Source of the DNA: Apricaphanius iberus
Lineage: Eukaryota > Chordata > Actinopteri > Cyprinodontiformes > Aphaniidae
Length of the DNA stretch: 64,000 nucleotides
Direction: 5' to 3'
Assembly: GCA_028564705.1 (NCBI GenBank)
Contig: JAPXFQ010001409.1
Span: 1-64,000, forward strand
In this document: piece after piece, positions 46,150 through 56,846 of the stretch
How positions within the stretch are numbered: position 1 is the stretch's first letter
Layout: each line of letters opens with the position of its first letter
The notes under the pieces: generated by a model
The model's input: only the letters and a program-made list of their open reading frames with translations
Told to the model about the DNA's origin: nothing
Databases searched by the model: none
Made by a program: the position numbers and the translations under genes

Positions 46150-46429
46150 TACTGACCCAGGTTCTGCCGGAGGTTTCTTCCTGTTAAAGGAGTTTTTCCT
46201 CTCCTAGGAATTGATGTGGTTGGAGTCTCCATGATCACATGACCAAATGAAGAAGTAAATAAAAATGATCACCACACATTGACTCAACGCAGTCTGCTGG
46301 GATACCTTACATAGAAAACTTAACTGATTGGAATGTTTGTGTAATTGTATTGAAAATACTTTTGTTGTAAAGTGTCTTGAGATTACATTTGTTGTGAATT
46401 GGCGCTTATAAATCAAACTGAATTGAATC
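46150..46429 (+). mobile_element. L2-type LINE 3' UTR fragment
   Basis: Contains GGTTCTGCCGGAGGTTTCTT and GGAGTTTTTCCTCTCC, matching the 3' UTR of copy 2 at 36040-36090, and ends in AAATCAAACTGAATTGAAT like other copies of this family. Confidence 0.75.
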
Positions 46430-46841
46430 TAGTATGACTTAAAATTACTGCTCCTTATTATTTAGCAACAATCCTCCAAATCATCTTTTAAGATTAATAA
46501 CTTGTGTAAATACAAGCACATTTTGGGGGGGGAAATTAAACCTAAAACATAAGCAAGCTCTTATTTTAATAACTACTTATGGATTGTCAAATAGCACTTT
46601 AGATTAATGTTTGGCCAAGCATTAAGAAGTAATGCCATGACTTCAGAAGGCATGCCTATGTGATGTCTAATCTTTTTCTAGCGTAGTCTTGCAGTTGGAT
46701 ATGGAATCAGGCACACAGTGGACAGTTTCAAGAGCTTTGTCAAATATTGTTACACTTTTGAAGCCCCATGACAAAATAGTATTTTATCAAAAGAACTATA
46801 AAATATGGTAGGATACCCATCTATTTTAATATATATATATA
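46430..46841. other. no recognisable gene
   Basis: A/T-rich; ends in a (TA)n tract that adjoins the Tc1 end. Confidence 0.5.
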
Positions 46842-47072
46842 CACTACCGTTCAAAAGTTTGGGGTCACATTGAAATGTCCTTATTTTTGAAGGAAAAGCA
46901 CTGTACTTTTAAATGAAGATAACTTTAAAGAAACACACGCTATACATTGCTAATGTGGTAAATGACTATTCTAGCTGCAAATGTCTGGTTTTTGGTGCAA
47001 TATCTACATAGGTGTAGAGAGGCCCATTTCCAGCAACTATCACTCCAGTGTTCTAATGGTACAATGTGTTTG
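46842..47072 (+). mobile_element. Tc1-type transposon end
   Basis: Starts TA|CACTACCGTTCAAAAGTTTG, the familiar inverted-repeat end of a fish Tc1-like family, and runs to GGTACAATGTGTTTG, where the gypsy LTR begins. The rest of the Tc1 copy should lie beyond the gypsy element, outside the window. Confidence 0.85.
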
Positions 47073-48169
47073 TGTCAGTTTGGCCGGCGGAAGTACAATG
47101 TTTAAAGGAGAGGCAACAATAAAATTAGGTTGAGGTGGCTTTATTAAACAGTGTAGATCACCAACACACCAACCACTCTCCACTAGAAGAGCTGCTTTCC
47201 TTTTATACCTAGGTGAATCAACAGAAGAAACCAAGAGTAGGGGTAATCACAAAACAACACAATATTTACAAATAAACCAAACCACCAAGAGAAAGAATAA
47301 TTTGTTCAAATAAATATTTACATAAACAGAAAATTATAATTAAACAAATCTAAGTTCAATTAATGGAATAAGCTAAGTTTAACATTATGCCATCAAGCAT
47401 AATCCCTCCTCAATCACATGGTATGCTCCAACAGCTTTAAAAGAGCTCATGGAGCATGTGTCTCCCTCTTTCTGCCCCACCCTGCTCAGGAGACAACAGA
47501 AGGAAGAGGTGAGTGATGAGATGTTAACATTTAAATGGTTAAACTTTGGTGTTTAACCAACTTAAACTAATTACATATAACTGAATCACCACTGACCCCT
47601 CACACCCTGTCCACAATCTGTTTAGGCTCCTCCCCTCAGGTCGGCGTTACAGAGCGTTGTACGCCAAAACCACCCGACACAAAACAGTTTTTTCCCCCAG
47701 GCTGTCGCTCTGACGAACTCTGTCTAGCACAGTGTGTGAGTGCACTCACATAACAATAAACTATAACTCTGCACTTCTGTACATACTCACTGTAAAATAA
47801 CCCCGGCTTGTGTATATATTATCCTTTATTATTTACGATCTGATATTTATCTGTATTTTTACTTATTTTGTTCATATTTTTATTTTTTTTTTATATTTTT
47901 TTTATTTCACTTATTCAAGTTCTGTACTGGAGGAAAAAGTTTGCCGGAGTCAAATTCCTTGTATGTGACATACTTGGCCAATAAACTGATTCTGAACATT
48001 TTACCTACATTCTTTCCACAGGTAGGGTGGCCAGTCCCTCTGCTTCTTATGAATGCATTTTCCAATGATCAAACAAACTAAAATAAAGAACTGAAAATCA
48101 TTGTCTGTAACTCAATCATCACTAACAGAAACTTAACCAGAATGAATGGAACCCCTGGTCTCCATTACA
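47073..48169 (-). repeat. Gmr1-type 3' LTR, interrupted by a LINE fragment
   Basis: On minus it starts TGTAATGGAGACC (at 48169) and ends CAAACTGACA (at 47073). Poly(A) signal AATAAAGCC on minus at about 47140. A plus-strand LINE 3' end at 47585-47997 splits it, leaving about 680 bp of LTR. Confidence 0.8.
47585..47997 (+). mobile_element. 3' end of the same LINE family as 1-1385
   Basis: Reverse-complement match to about 20-480: the end of the ORF (CACAATCTGTTTAGGCTCC, then CTGTCGCTCTGACGAACTC) and the whole 3' UTR, ending CCAATAAACTGATTCTGA. It has less than two tail repeat units where the copy at 1-36 has about six. Confidence 0.88.
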
Positions 48170-48202
48170 TTTCCTCCCCCCTTCACCTAAGACAACAGTA
48201 AT

Positions 48203-50791
48203 TCAATCCTCATACATACGGGACAATGAGTCAGCAACAAGATTAGACTTTCCCGACTGATATTTTACTGTAAAATTAAAAGGTTGCAATGACAAATACC
48301 ATCTTGCAATACGCATATTAGAGTCTTTCATTTTGTGTAACCACTGTAGTGCCCGATGATCTGTTTCAAGGGTAAAATGTCGCCCTAACAGATAGTACCT
48401 CAGTGATTCCACTGCCCATTTAACTGCCAGACATTCCTTCTCAACTGTGGAATACCTGGTTTCTCTGTCCTGAAGTTTTCTGCTGAGAAACACAATGGGA
48501 TGCCTCTCACCATCAGTGTACTGGAGCAACACCGCACCAAGACCTACCCCCGAGGCATCGGTTTGCAGAATAAAAGGTTCCTTAAAGTCTGGACTGTAGA
48601 GAACAGAGTCACTGGAGATCGCCGACTTCAGGTCTTTGAAAGCTCTGTTACATTCATCTGTCCACTTGACTTTATTTGGAGCAGAGACTTTAGTTAAATC
48701 GGTAAGAACAGCAGCCCTCTCTGCAAAACGAGGAATGAATTTACTATACCACCCTACTAGACCAACAAAAGCACGGACCTTTTTCTTTGTTGTAGGCACT
48801 GGGTATGCATGAATAGCTTCAACTTTCCCCACCTGAGGTTTAACTTTCCCATGTCCAACCACATAGCCCAGGTACTCCACCTGACTCTGTGCTAACTTGC
48901 ATTTGTGAGGATTAATTGTGAGCCCAGCTGATTTAATGAGACGTAAAACATGACTAAGATGGTGAACATGCTCCTCCCATGTCTGGCTGAAAATCACTAC
49001 ATCGTCCAAATATGCTGCAGCAAAGTCTGCGGCCTCCATCAGCACTTGGTCCATGAGGCGCTGAAATGTTGCTGGTGCCCCCTGTAAACCAAAAGGCATC
49101 ACCTTAAACTGGAAAACCCCAGAAGGTGTCTTGAAGGCAGTCAATTCCCTTGTTTCTGGTGCCAAGGGCAGTTGCCAGTAGCCCTTGCTAAGGTCCAGGG
49201 TTGTGATGAAGTTGCACCTCCCAACTCTCTCCAGCAGTTCATCAATGCGAGGCATAGGATAAGGGTCAAATTTGGAGACAGAGTTAAGGTACCGAAAATC
49301 AATACAAAATCTCAAAGAACCATCTTTTTTTGGCACCAACACCACTGGACTGCACCATTCACTCATTGAGGGCTCAATGATCCCAAGCTCCAACATGAAC
49401 TGGATCTCCTTTTTAAGCTGTGGGACCAGACGCTCTGGGATTCTGTAGGACTTTCTGCAGGGTGCAGGGTCTTCTCTAAGGTGAACCTTGTGTTGAATCA
49501 GACTTGTGAATCCAGGCTTTTCTTGAAACAATTCTGGATCCAAAAGAGGCTTTAAATCATGCCGTTGGGATGGCTGGAGATGAGAGAGAGAAAGTGAAGC
49601 TGATTCTGAACTACTGGCAGGAAAAAATAGCTCACCTTCCTCTTCATCCCCAACAACACGCACTAAGAGTTGAGGCAAAACAGTCTCTGCAAGCTCCTCC
49701 TGGTGAACTGACTCCTGTTGAGAAGGCTGTGAAGCAGATGACATAGCAGGCTGCGGTGATGAACTGTAATACTGTTTCAAAAGATTAACATGGAAGATTT
49801 GATGTTTCTTCTTCCTTTCAGGCATATACAGTTCATAATTAAGCTTCCCAATACATCGTGTGATCTTATAAGGCCCCTGCCATTTAGACAGAAGCTTATT
49901 GTCATCAGTGGGAAGTAGTAACAGCACTTGCTGTCCAGGATGGAAACTCCTCTCCCTGGCATGCTTATCATACCATGTTTTCTGCTTCATTTGAGCCATT
50001 TTCATGTTTTGCTGTGCCAATGTTGCCATTTCTTCAAGTTTTTCCCTCATTTTTATCACATAGGAGACCACATTCTCACCAGATGGGCTTGGGCTCTCCC
50101 ATTGTTCTTTTAGAAGGTCCAAAGGTCCCCTCACCTGTCTTCCATATAGCAGCTCAAATGGCGAGAATCCAGTAGAGCCTTGTGGAACCTCTCGATATGC
50201 AAAGAGAATATAGGGCAACCATCTGTCCCAATCTGCACCAGTCTCTGAAACAAACCTCCGCAGCATGTTCTTCAGTGTTTGGTTAAAACGTTCAACTAGT
50301 CCGTCTGTCTGGGGGTGGTATGGGGTGGTTTTTATACCCTTAATACCTAACAGCTGATAAGTCTGTTTCAAAAGTTTTGATAAAAAGTTTGTCCCGCAGT
50401 CAGTAAGGACCTCTTTAGGAATACCTACTCGTGAAAAGAGATGCAATAAACAATTGGCTACTTGTTTAGCCTTCACTGATTTCAATGGGAAAGCTTCAGG
50501 GTATCTGGTAGCATAATCACAAATTACTAAAATGTAACGGTTGCCAGAGGAACTCTTCTCCAGGGGGCCTACAATATCCATCCCTACTCTGTCAAAGGGT
50601 GTTTCTATGATAGGTAAGGGCTGTAGCTGGGCTCGAGTAACACCCTTCCTTGAAGTCACCTGGCATGTGTGACATGAAGAACAGAACTGTCGTACCTGGG
50701 TGTACATGCCTGGCCACACAAATCGACTAGCTATTCTATGGAGAGTTTTCTGAAAGCCTAGGTGCCCAGGCCCAAGGGACAGAATGACCAA
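48203..50791 (-). CDS. pol: Gmr1-type Pol: integrase, then RT and RNase H (862 residues)
   Basis: One uninterrupted 862-codon frame. Residues about 10-45: integrase zinc region (GHLGFQKTLHRIASRF, then CSSCHTC). Residues about 60-200: core with GMDIVGPL (Asp), LTDCGTNFLSK (Asp; Cys where Gln is usual), and HPQTDGLVERFN (Glu). About 310-340: GPY/F module (WQGPYKITRCIGK). A linker follows. RT from about 440: SPVVLVPKKDGSLRFCIDFR, TTLDLSKGYWQLPL, MPFGLQGAPATFQRLMD, and YLDD (catalytic pair). RNase H from about 700: QTDASGVGLGAVLLQ, EKECLAVKWAVESLRYY, ETDHRALQWL, ending VADSLSRMYED. The first ATG lies just after a frame change near 50770, so the natural start is in the upstream frame. Pol would copy and integrate the element. 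All catalytic residues appear intact. Confidence 0.9.
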   Translation of the reverse strand: MVILSLGPGHLGFQKTLHRIASRFVWPGMYTQVRQFCSSCHTCQVTSRKGVTRAQLQPLPIIETPFDRVGMDIVGPLEKSSSGNRYILVICDYATRYPEAFPLKSVKAKQVANCLLHLFSRVGIPKEVLTDCGTNFLSKLLKQTYQLLGIKGIKTTPYHPQTDGLVERFNQTLKNMLRRFVSETGADWDRWLPYILFAYREVPQGSTGFSPFELLYGRQVRGPLDLLKEQWESPSPSGENVVSYVIKMREKLEEMATLAQQNMKMAQMKQKTWYDKHARERSFHPGQQVLLLLPTDDNKLLSKWQGPYKITRCIGKLNYELYMPERKKKHQIFHVNLLKQYYSSSPQPAMSSASQPSQQESVHQEELAETVLPQLLVRVVGDEEEGELFFPASSSESASLSLSHLQPSQRHDLKPLLDPELFQEKPGFTSLIQHKVHLREDPAPCRKSYRIPERLVPQLKKEIQFMLELGIIEPSMSEWCSPVVLVPKKDGSLRFCIDFRYLNSVSKFDPYPMPRIDELLERVGRCNFITTLDLSKGYWQLPLAPETRELTAFKTPSGVFQFKVMPFGLQGAPATFQRLMDQVLMEAADFAAAYLDDVVIFSQTWEEHVHHLSHVLRLIKSAGLTINPHKCKLAQSQVEYLGYVVGHGKVKPQVGKVEAIHAYPVPTTKKKVRAFVGLVGWYSKFIPRFAERAAVLTDLTKVSAPNKVKWTDECNRAFKDLKSAISSDSVLYSPDFKEPFILQTDASGVGLGAVLLQYTDGERHPIVFLSRKLQDRETRYSTVEKECLAVKWAVESLRYYLLGRHFTLETDHRALQWLHKMKDSNMRIARWYLSLQPFNFTVKYQSGKSNLVADSLSRMYED

Positions 50792-51718
50792 TTTCCATCA
50801 CCTTTTGCCTCAGCTGTTGTGGTAAAGCAATAGCTTCCATTTTACCTTTAATCTGATACAAGACACCTTTCCTCAGAGCATAAGTAGAATCTCCCAAAAC
50901 ATTTACTTTGCCATGCTTCTTTCCTTCCACTTCTGCCACCTTGTCAAACCATGGTTGTAATGTTGGGTCTGACCTCTGACATGCAGATATGTTTGAAGGA
51001 ATATCAAAGTCAAATAAAGAACAGGGTTTCAGCTTCCCTTCTACCTCAGCTCTAGATGAAACTAAAAACTTTTCCTTTCTCCTTTGAGCTCTGGATTTGG
51101 TTTGTTTTACTGGACCTGCTTCCAGTTCCACATCATAGAATGGTAATTCCTCAAGTGGGTTCTGGGCTTTCTTAGATCTGGTAGTAACCAGACTGTAGAG
51201 GGAAGAAGGAAGTTCTAGTTCTGTTGTCATGGGAACTACTTTTTGCAACTGTGCAGCTTCCTGGGTTCCAAACTGTGATTTGGTATGACCACTTATGAGA
51301 GTCAGATTATCAGCCTCTGAACCAGACATTAAATCTGTTAATGTGGGAACATCAAGGCCCAAAATGACCGCATAGGGTAATCTTGGCGCTAACGCGACTG
51401 GTAACAAAAATGTTTGACCTCCTATAGTCAAATAAATGTCAGCTACAGGATACTCCCTTTCGTCCCCATGAATGCAACTTATTTTTGTTTTCACCTCACT
51501 CCACTGCTCTCGTGGCACCAAACTAGAAAGGACCACAGACTTGAAGCTCCCTGTGTCTAATAAAGCGGTTTCACGCTGACCGTTTACTAACACTGGTACT
51601 GTGCGAGCAGGTTCATGAACAGGGCATGGGGATATTGGTCTGGGAACTGAACACAACAGTGAGGGTTTACCCTGTGTAGTGGCAGGACATGTATACTGGG
51701 TATGACCTATCCTGTTAC
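50736..51718 (-). pseudogene. pro: Gmr1-type gag end and protease (5' cut by ERV-B)
   Basis: Minus strand, open from the ERV-B junction at 51718 to 50736. It begins with the second half of a zinc knuckle (RIGHTQYTC), so the preceding Cys pair lies beyond ERV-B. The retroviral-type protease motif ALLDTGSFKSVV is at about 51575-51540, with ILGLDVPTL downstream. A linker rich in Lys/Glu leads to the junction with integrase; this frame stops at 50736 while pol reads on in another frame from 50791, so there is a one-base indel at about 50770. The open frame extends into the LTR of ERV-B by chance. Confidence 0.82.
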
Positions 51719-51746
51719 TGTAGAAGCCAAAATTTGGGCCTGCATG

Positions 51747-51799
51747 GCACGTGTAATCAACACGTGCATCAATTCTCAGAAGCTGACAAGATGCACGTG
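51747..51799 (+). promoter_or_regulatory. CACGTG dyad and third E-box in ERV-B U3
   Basis: GCACGTGT (51747-51754), spacer AATCA, then ACACGTGC (51760-51767): a perfect 8-bp inverted repeat with an E-box in each arm. A third CACGTG is at 51794-51799. All three are kept in the 3' LTR (63940-63992). CACGTG is the core site of bHLH factors such as USF, MYC and TFE families; use here is inferred. Confidence 0.6.
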
Positions 51800-51973
51800 G
51801 TACTTCCACGAAAGACTTGTCATTAAGCGATTCTAGGAAATGTTTTGTTCCCAGCTTTTCTGGCCTCTTCAGAACCAGACAATTAGGCGCCTGAAGATAA
51901 ACTAATGTCGGAGCCAAGTGGTTGCGCTGGCCAAGAACACCAGATGTTTCCCGTAAGTGACGCAGTGATCAAG

Positions 51974-51980
51974 TATAAAA
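51974..51980 (+). promoter_or_regulatory. ERV-B TATA box
   Basis: TATAAAA, about 175 bp before AATAAA, consistent with the U3/R boundary about 30 bp downstream. Confidence 0.7.
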
Positions 51981-52260
51981 GATAGGGCTCCTTTTAGGGG
52001 AGAGAGGGTTTTAGTTGGTCTGGCTGGGATCTCAGCGTGGACGTCTGCTCAGAGATAAGGTATGTCAGTTGTTAATAGACAATGGATATAGAATGTTAGA
52101 TATCGAGGTCAATGACCTATGTAGCATTGTATTGAGAACCAAAGATCCAATAAAACCCGGCTGAAGCTACTTTCTAGAACAGAAGCTGTGTTGTCCTGAG
52201 TCTTCATTATAGCTATATATCTATATCTATGTTTTGCATGTAATTAAAACCAACAACATT

Positions 52261-52278
52261 TGGCGAGCTTAGCCAGGG
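52261..52278 (+). promoter_or_regulatory. ERV-B primer binding site, tRNA-Arg-like
   Basis: Reads TGGCGAGCTTAGCCAGGG, two bases after the LTR. The first eight bases fit the 3' end of tRNA-Arg (ACG type, ending GCTCG plus CCA); the rest fits only with an indel and a mismatch, so the primer is uncertain. Confidence 0.5.
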
Positions 52279-53555
52279 TCTGACAGCAGCCGAGCGCACC
52301 CCGGCTTCAGGGGAGAAAGGCCGGCCAAAATAGATCCTTCTAAAGGTAAAATAATTTTACATTTTCTCCTCTGGTGTCGGAGTTTGTCTGGATGCTAAAG
52401 TCAGAAGAAGTTCCTAGGCTTTATCAGCTTCTTATCTGGAAAATACGCTGCAGCCAAAATATCTCCCGGGAGATAGAGCTGTCTAAAATTTGCTTATAAG
52501 TGTTAAAAAGGAAAAAGAACCCTGAGCAGATACGAGAACCAAAATTGGACTTAGAGACAGCTGTAAAGAGAAAAAGAAGAGACAAAGAAGAGATAAAAGA
52601 GACAATATAAGAAAAACAGAGTAAATGAAAATAGAGGTAAAAGAAACTGTGCCTTAGTTTTGAGAAAGAACAAAAAAAATAGTATAAATGAGAAAATAAT
52701 AAATAAATAAAAAGTTCTGCTTTAAGAACTTTTGGAAAAAAAAAAAAAGGAAAAAACCCTTAGAGTAACACAAAAAACCTCTTGAGAAGTATTTGTGAAA
52801 AAGAATACTCTGTGTGAAACTGTGTTAAAGAAAATAGCGCTAAGAGTTAAGAGTTAAAGAGTAAAGAGTTAAATTGAAGCTTCATACAGAGAAAATAGCA
52901 GTAGTGTGCTATTGTGTGAGTTAAAGAATTAAGACAGTCGACTGTAAAAAGGTAAAAAGAGTAGTAATGATAATAATCAATGATAATAATTACTACTATA
53001 AAGTGCACATATTATAAAAAAATAAAAATAAATTAATTTGGATTGGATTTAAAACCCTGCAGGTTTAAAATTTAGGACATTAAAGTACAACAATCAAACA
53101 AATAAAAAACAGACCAAACTGGGAGAATAGGGAAAGTTTATTTCAAAGTAAATAGACACGGACATTGACGTGACCTTTGACAAATGCATGGTTTGACAGA
53201 TCTGCTATAATAATGATTTTGTGTGTATAACTGCCGCTGCACACTGCTTGCAAAAAATGCTCTGAATGACATTGCATGCTCTTGATTCAATTGCTTATAA
53301 ATTGCATATAAATCAATGACAAGTTTTGTGCTGTGTGCCGATTGCTATGTTCACTGTTATATTTTACACTTTTAGTTCAATTTCGATGTGTTGAGGTTGC
53401 TTTGAATATTCTTGCTGAAGGAGGCTACTTAGAATACGTTGTTGTGCTGAAGAAGATTGATAATGTTGTAATTAGCACTGTGCTGAGAATTCAGAGTGGA
53501 TTATACTTTACGAGTTGCACAAACTGTGGAGCTGATTGTCTTTTTTTCCTCTCTC

Positions 53556-53594
53556 AGCGGAAGCGTGCTGGGCCCATAACCCAGAGGTCGATGG
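53556..53594 (+). other. initiator tRNA-Met core fragment in the ERV-B leader
   Basis: 39 bases match positions about 14-52 of vertebrate cytoplasmic initiator tRNA-Met as I recall it, sense strand. The anticodon arm is complete: CTGGG (53568-53572), loop CCCATAA with anticodon CAT at 53575-53577, CCCAG. The three G:C pairs and C33 are the distinctive features of the initiator. The acceptor stem and the rest of the T arm are absent, so it is not a tRNA gene. TTCACATTTGGCGAG follows; it repeats the bases at the LTR-primer-site junction (ACATTTGGCGAG). Confidence 0.75.
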
Positions 53595-53817
53595 TTCACA
53601 TTTGGCGAGAAGCTTTAAACATCTGTAAAACAGCAAACAGTTAAATAACTAATATTTATGTAAAGCTTTAGTTTAAGTACAAAAGCTTGTGCTTTTAGAA
53701 AGTAACAGAGCTCTGTTGGGTTGTTGTTGAAAATCTGGTTTGATTTTTTCTTTTTTCAACTCTCTGGCTTGCAAGAGAAGAAAGGCATTTCCTGTTATTG
53801 AAGGCGCACTCAAACGC

Positions 53818-53873
53818 ACACACACACACACACACACATACACACACGCTCACAAACACACGCACACACATTT
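53818..53873 (+). repeat. (CA)n microsatellite
   Basis: Mostly CACACA with TA, GCTCA and ACG interruptions. Confidence 0.9.
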
Positions 53874-54821
53874 TTGCGCAACCCTCTGCAGACGTCAAAG
53901 GAAATATAAGCCAGAAAACCGTTTGATCTCTGTTTTAAAACAAAAGTGAACAGCTTAAATCGATGTTATAAGTGTTAAAACTATCGCACCAACAAGCTTA
54001 TAACTAGGATTGTCATATACACACAGACACATACGCATTAAAAACAACCCAACTAAGTACAGATAAAGATAATTCACGACTTACCGGAGAGGGCTGTATT
54101 GCTCGGTTTGCAGGCTATAAGTTGAATTGCTGGGGTAGCAAGTAAGAGAAAGCTCGGATCTGTTCTGGTCAACAGGGAAGCAAACTGAGAGAAGGGGCGT
54201 CGCCCTTAAGCCAACTCTTCTCCTCCTCCACTGCATAATTCTGCCTGAAGACCCTCCTAGGGACCAGCCCTCCAAATTTACCCTTGGTCAAAAAAGTTAG
54301 CAGCAAGCACAGCTGTGAACTGATCAGTGTGGTGTGCTCATGAAATTGAAATAAACTATATTTTAAACAATGCTTTGCCTATTAAGCTTACTCCTATTAA
54401 TGAAACATAAAATAGACAACATCATTTGAGCTTTGAGAGTATATTGTTAAAAACTAATTGATTATTTACACAGTTGCTTCACCCATACTGAGATAACAAT
54501 AAGGGAAAATCCTTTCCTGACTTTTTGTGCTATAGTTGAATTGTTCCAATGATGAAGCATTAACCTTGATGTCTTTTATAAAGGATCTAATTAAAGGACA
54601 TTTTCAAAATAATAAAACAACTTACTGTTTACAAAAAAGAAGTTAATAGAAAATACACAGATCTAAAGATCAGGACTTAACCTCCCCTCCCTTCTTTCAG
54701 AACAGCAAGAAGGCTCATAATCAACTGATAATTTGTGGAATTGCCATTAAATAAATAAAATATTCTCATTAAACTAAAACACTTTAAAAATCTGAAACAC
54801 AAATACACTAGAGTTCATCAT

Positions 54822-56846
54822 GGCTGCCGACCCTGTCTCCATTCTGTCAGTAAAAAATCCTGAATTAGCAAAAGACATCGATAAAATATCTCAGAAATGG
54901 TATAAACGAACCAAAAAACTTTACAAACCCCTGGCCACAAGGAGGATCATTCGACTTGCTTTTGAATGAAATAATGGAACAAAGGATTCTTGACTACAAA
55001 GCCAAACAAAATAGGAAAAATAGAAAAGAAAAAAGACAAAAAGAACTACAGATTCTAAAACTTTTCAGAACTGAAGGTGATAATTTCAGAGGAAATCTCA
55101 AAGCAATAATGACAAGCCTGACTGAAAAACAGGGAGAGTTAAATCTACCTGAAAAGCAAACAGAAACAAAACCACTTGTAAATCAAGATCCTACACAAGG
55201 CATTTACCCATGCCTGCAAGGTGATCTACACATAAATGCTAACTTTGATATAAAGAAAGATGATATGGAAGAATACGCACCACTGCTAAGATTAACAGGA
55301 ACCAGCTTATCAGAAGAAAGCGGAGAGGGGAATGGACTTCCATCCCCACAACAATTACGATCACCTGTCCACTGCAGTACTACCATTAAGAAACCTGAAT
55401 TCAGAGACTGCTATGCAGGAATAAAGACACAAAACCCTGAGACTGTCAAGGATCAGTTCTGGCAAACACTGCAAAATAAAGATCTCAATCCCAATAGGGA
55501 AGTTAAACGAACAATAATAAATGAATTAGAAAAAGAGATTGATAAATGTTACAATACATTTGTAGAACCACAACAATCAGATGACAAAGGACAACAAAAA
55601 GAAACAAAAGTAAAACAAAAGGACTTTAACCTTAATTATCGTCCCAATTGCTACTCACCAACACCAACCACCTCAACAGCCCAGCCAACACATCAGAACC
55701 CAGCGGAAACTGCAACAAACATTGTGGTGGATGCACAAAAGCAGCATGACTTACGCGACAGAGAAAAAATTAAAAAAACCCCAAAGGTTCCCTGATGGGG
55801 CAATGTGCCCTATTTTGGTAAAGGGCAATAACATAAATTATGTTCCCTGGCAAATGTTAGACCTCAATGGCTTGGTGGCCCGTCTGCCCGACATCCACGA
55901 CGGAGCGACAAGGTGGGTCAGAGCATTCGAGGAACAGACTACCGGACTGATGCTCGCCCTGGGGGACATTAAAGCGATACTAGCAAGAGTCATGGGCATG
56001 ACTGCCATGAACAATATGCTAAATGAAGGAGATCTTTGTTTTATAACGGACTCCGACAATGATGGGGTGACCTTCAACCCCTACAGAAACAGGGTATGGG
56101 ACCTACTGAGGAAACAATACCCCACAAATGTTGACCCATCCGTCTTAAAAGGCGAAGGAATATCAGAAGGGGAGAATCCAGCTGCGTACGTAGAACGACA
56201 GCTCAAAAGATGGCAAGAAGAAACGGAAAGCGACCCTAATTAAAATGCCGTGATGCGGACATTGTTTCGGTCATCCCTAATGGCTGCTCTCCCAGAAAAA
56301 GTGAAGGAGAGACTTGAAAAAACAGTTGGGATTCACTCCATGAGCCATGTCATGTTCAGGGAAAACGTGTGCCATATTATTGGAATATACAGAAAAGAGC
56401 TTTTGAAAGCCCAAGAAGATGAAAGAAACGCTCAACGAAAACTTACACAGCTCCACATTGCAGAACTACAAGATAAAGCTAAAGCAAAACAAACGAAACC
56501 AGCAACTGCTTTAGAGACTGAAGGACATACTACACAAATGGTTATGACACCACAGCCGCCTAATCCCCCACCAATCCCCCCTCCTGTGATTAATATATTC
56601 CCAAATCGAAGGGGTGGTCGAGGAATGAGCCAAAGACGTCCATTTTACCGCAGAACTTGGAGTGAAGGGCAAAGAGGCAGAGGCGCAAGGCCTTATGGAG
56701 ACTGTTGCTGGGTGTGCAATTGGCCGGGACATCTGGCCCGAGATTGTGAGGATGCACCTGTTGCCCCTGAGTGGGACGGGCGGGGCCGTACAGGACAGAG
56801 AGGCAATTTTAGAGGTCCAGTGAACCACTTTACAAATTCACGCTAG
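54822..56846 (+). pseudogene. gag: ERV-B gag (two frameshifts, one extra stop)
   Basis: The ATG at 54822 starts MAADPVSILSV. A frame change at the A6 run 54913-54918 leads into an open stretch to 55795 (matrix-like and Ser/Pro-rich p12-like part). A second change at the A-runs 55764-55778 leads to the capsid part (55722-56243: PWQMLDLNGLVARLPDIHDG, then ALGDIKAILARVMG). A TAA at 56241-56243 lies in frame. Beyond it come the capsid end (FRSSLMAALPEKVKERLEK), a coiled coil and a nucleocapsid with one CCHC knuckle (56706-56747) between Arg/Gly-rich stretches. The final TAG at 56844-56846 is in frame with the protease and is followed by GGG, as expected for a readthrough stop. No PPPY is seen; a PPPIPPP stretch precedes the nucleocapsid. 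Confidence 0.85.

Larger units (their letters stand above)
47073..51718 (-). mobile_element. Gmr1-type Ty3/gypsy retrotransposon (3' part)
   Basis: Minus strand: gag end/protease (51718-50736), one long pol frame with integrase before RT and RNase H (50791-48203), a purine tract (minus GAAGGGGGGAGGAAA at about 48171-48187), then the 3' LTR (48169-47073). Its 5' part is separated by ERV-B and lies beyond the window. It is inserted in a Tc1 element. The domain order (PR-IN-RT-RH) is that of Ty1/copia, yet the RT and integrase are of gypsy type; this arrangement is known from Gmr1-like elements of fish and other deuterostomes. Confidence 0.88.
51719..52258 (+). repeat. ERV-B 5' LTR
   Basis: 540 bp, TGTAGAAG...AACAACA. 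TATAAAA at 51974-51980 and AATAAA at 52149-52154 fix U3, R and U5. The U3 start carries three CACGTG sites. Confidence 0.92.
52279..54821 (+). other. ERV-B leader (2.5 kb)
   Basis: Unusually long for a retroviral leader. 52500-53130 is purine-rich (many AAAGAG-type words). It holds the tRNA-like piece at 53556-53594 and a (CA)n tract at 53818-53873. No convincing gene: the 103-codon frame at 53333-53644 runs through the tRNA-like piece and has no known motif. Confidence 0.6.

Noticed and set aside
51719..51917. N-terminal extension of the Gmr1-type protease frame
   Set aside because: This part is the ERV-B LTR read antisense; it is open by chance.
53556..53594. functional initiator tRNA-Met gene
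   Set aside because: Acceptor stem, 5' D-arm part and T loop are missing, so it cannot fold as a tRNA.
53333..53644. 103-codon frame in the ERV-B leader as an accessory gene
   Set aside because: It runs through the tRNA-like piece, has no motif and no counterpart in ERV-A.
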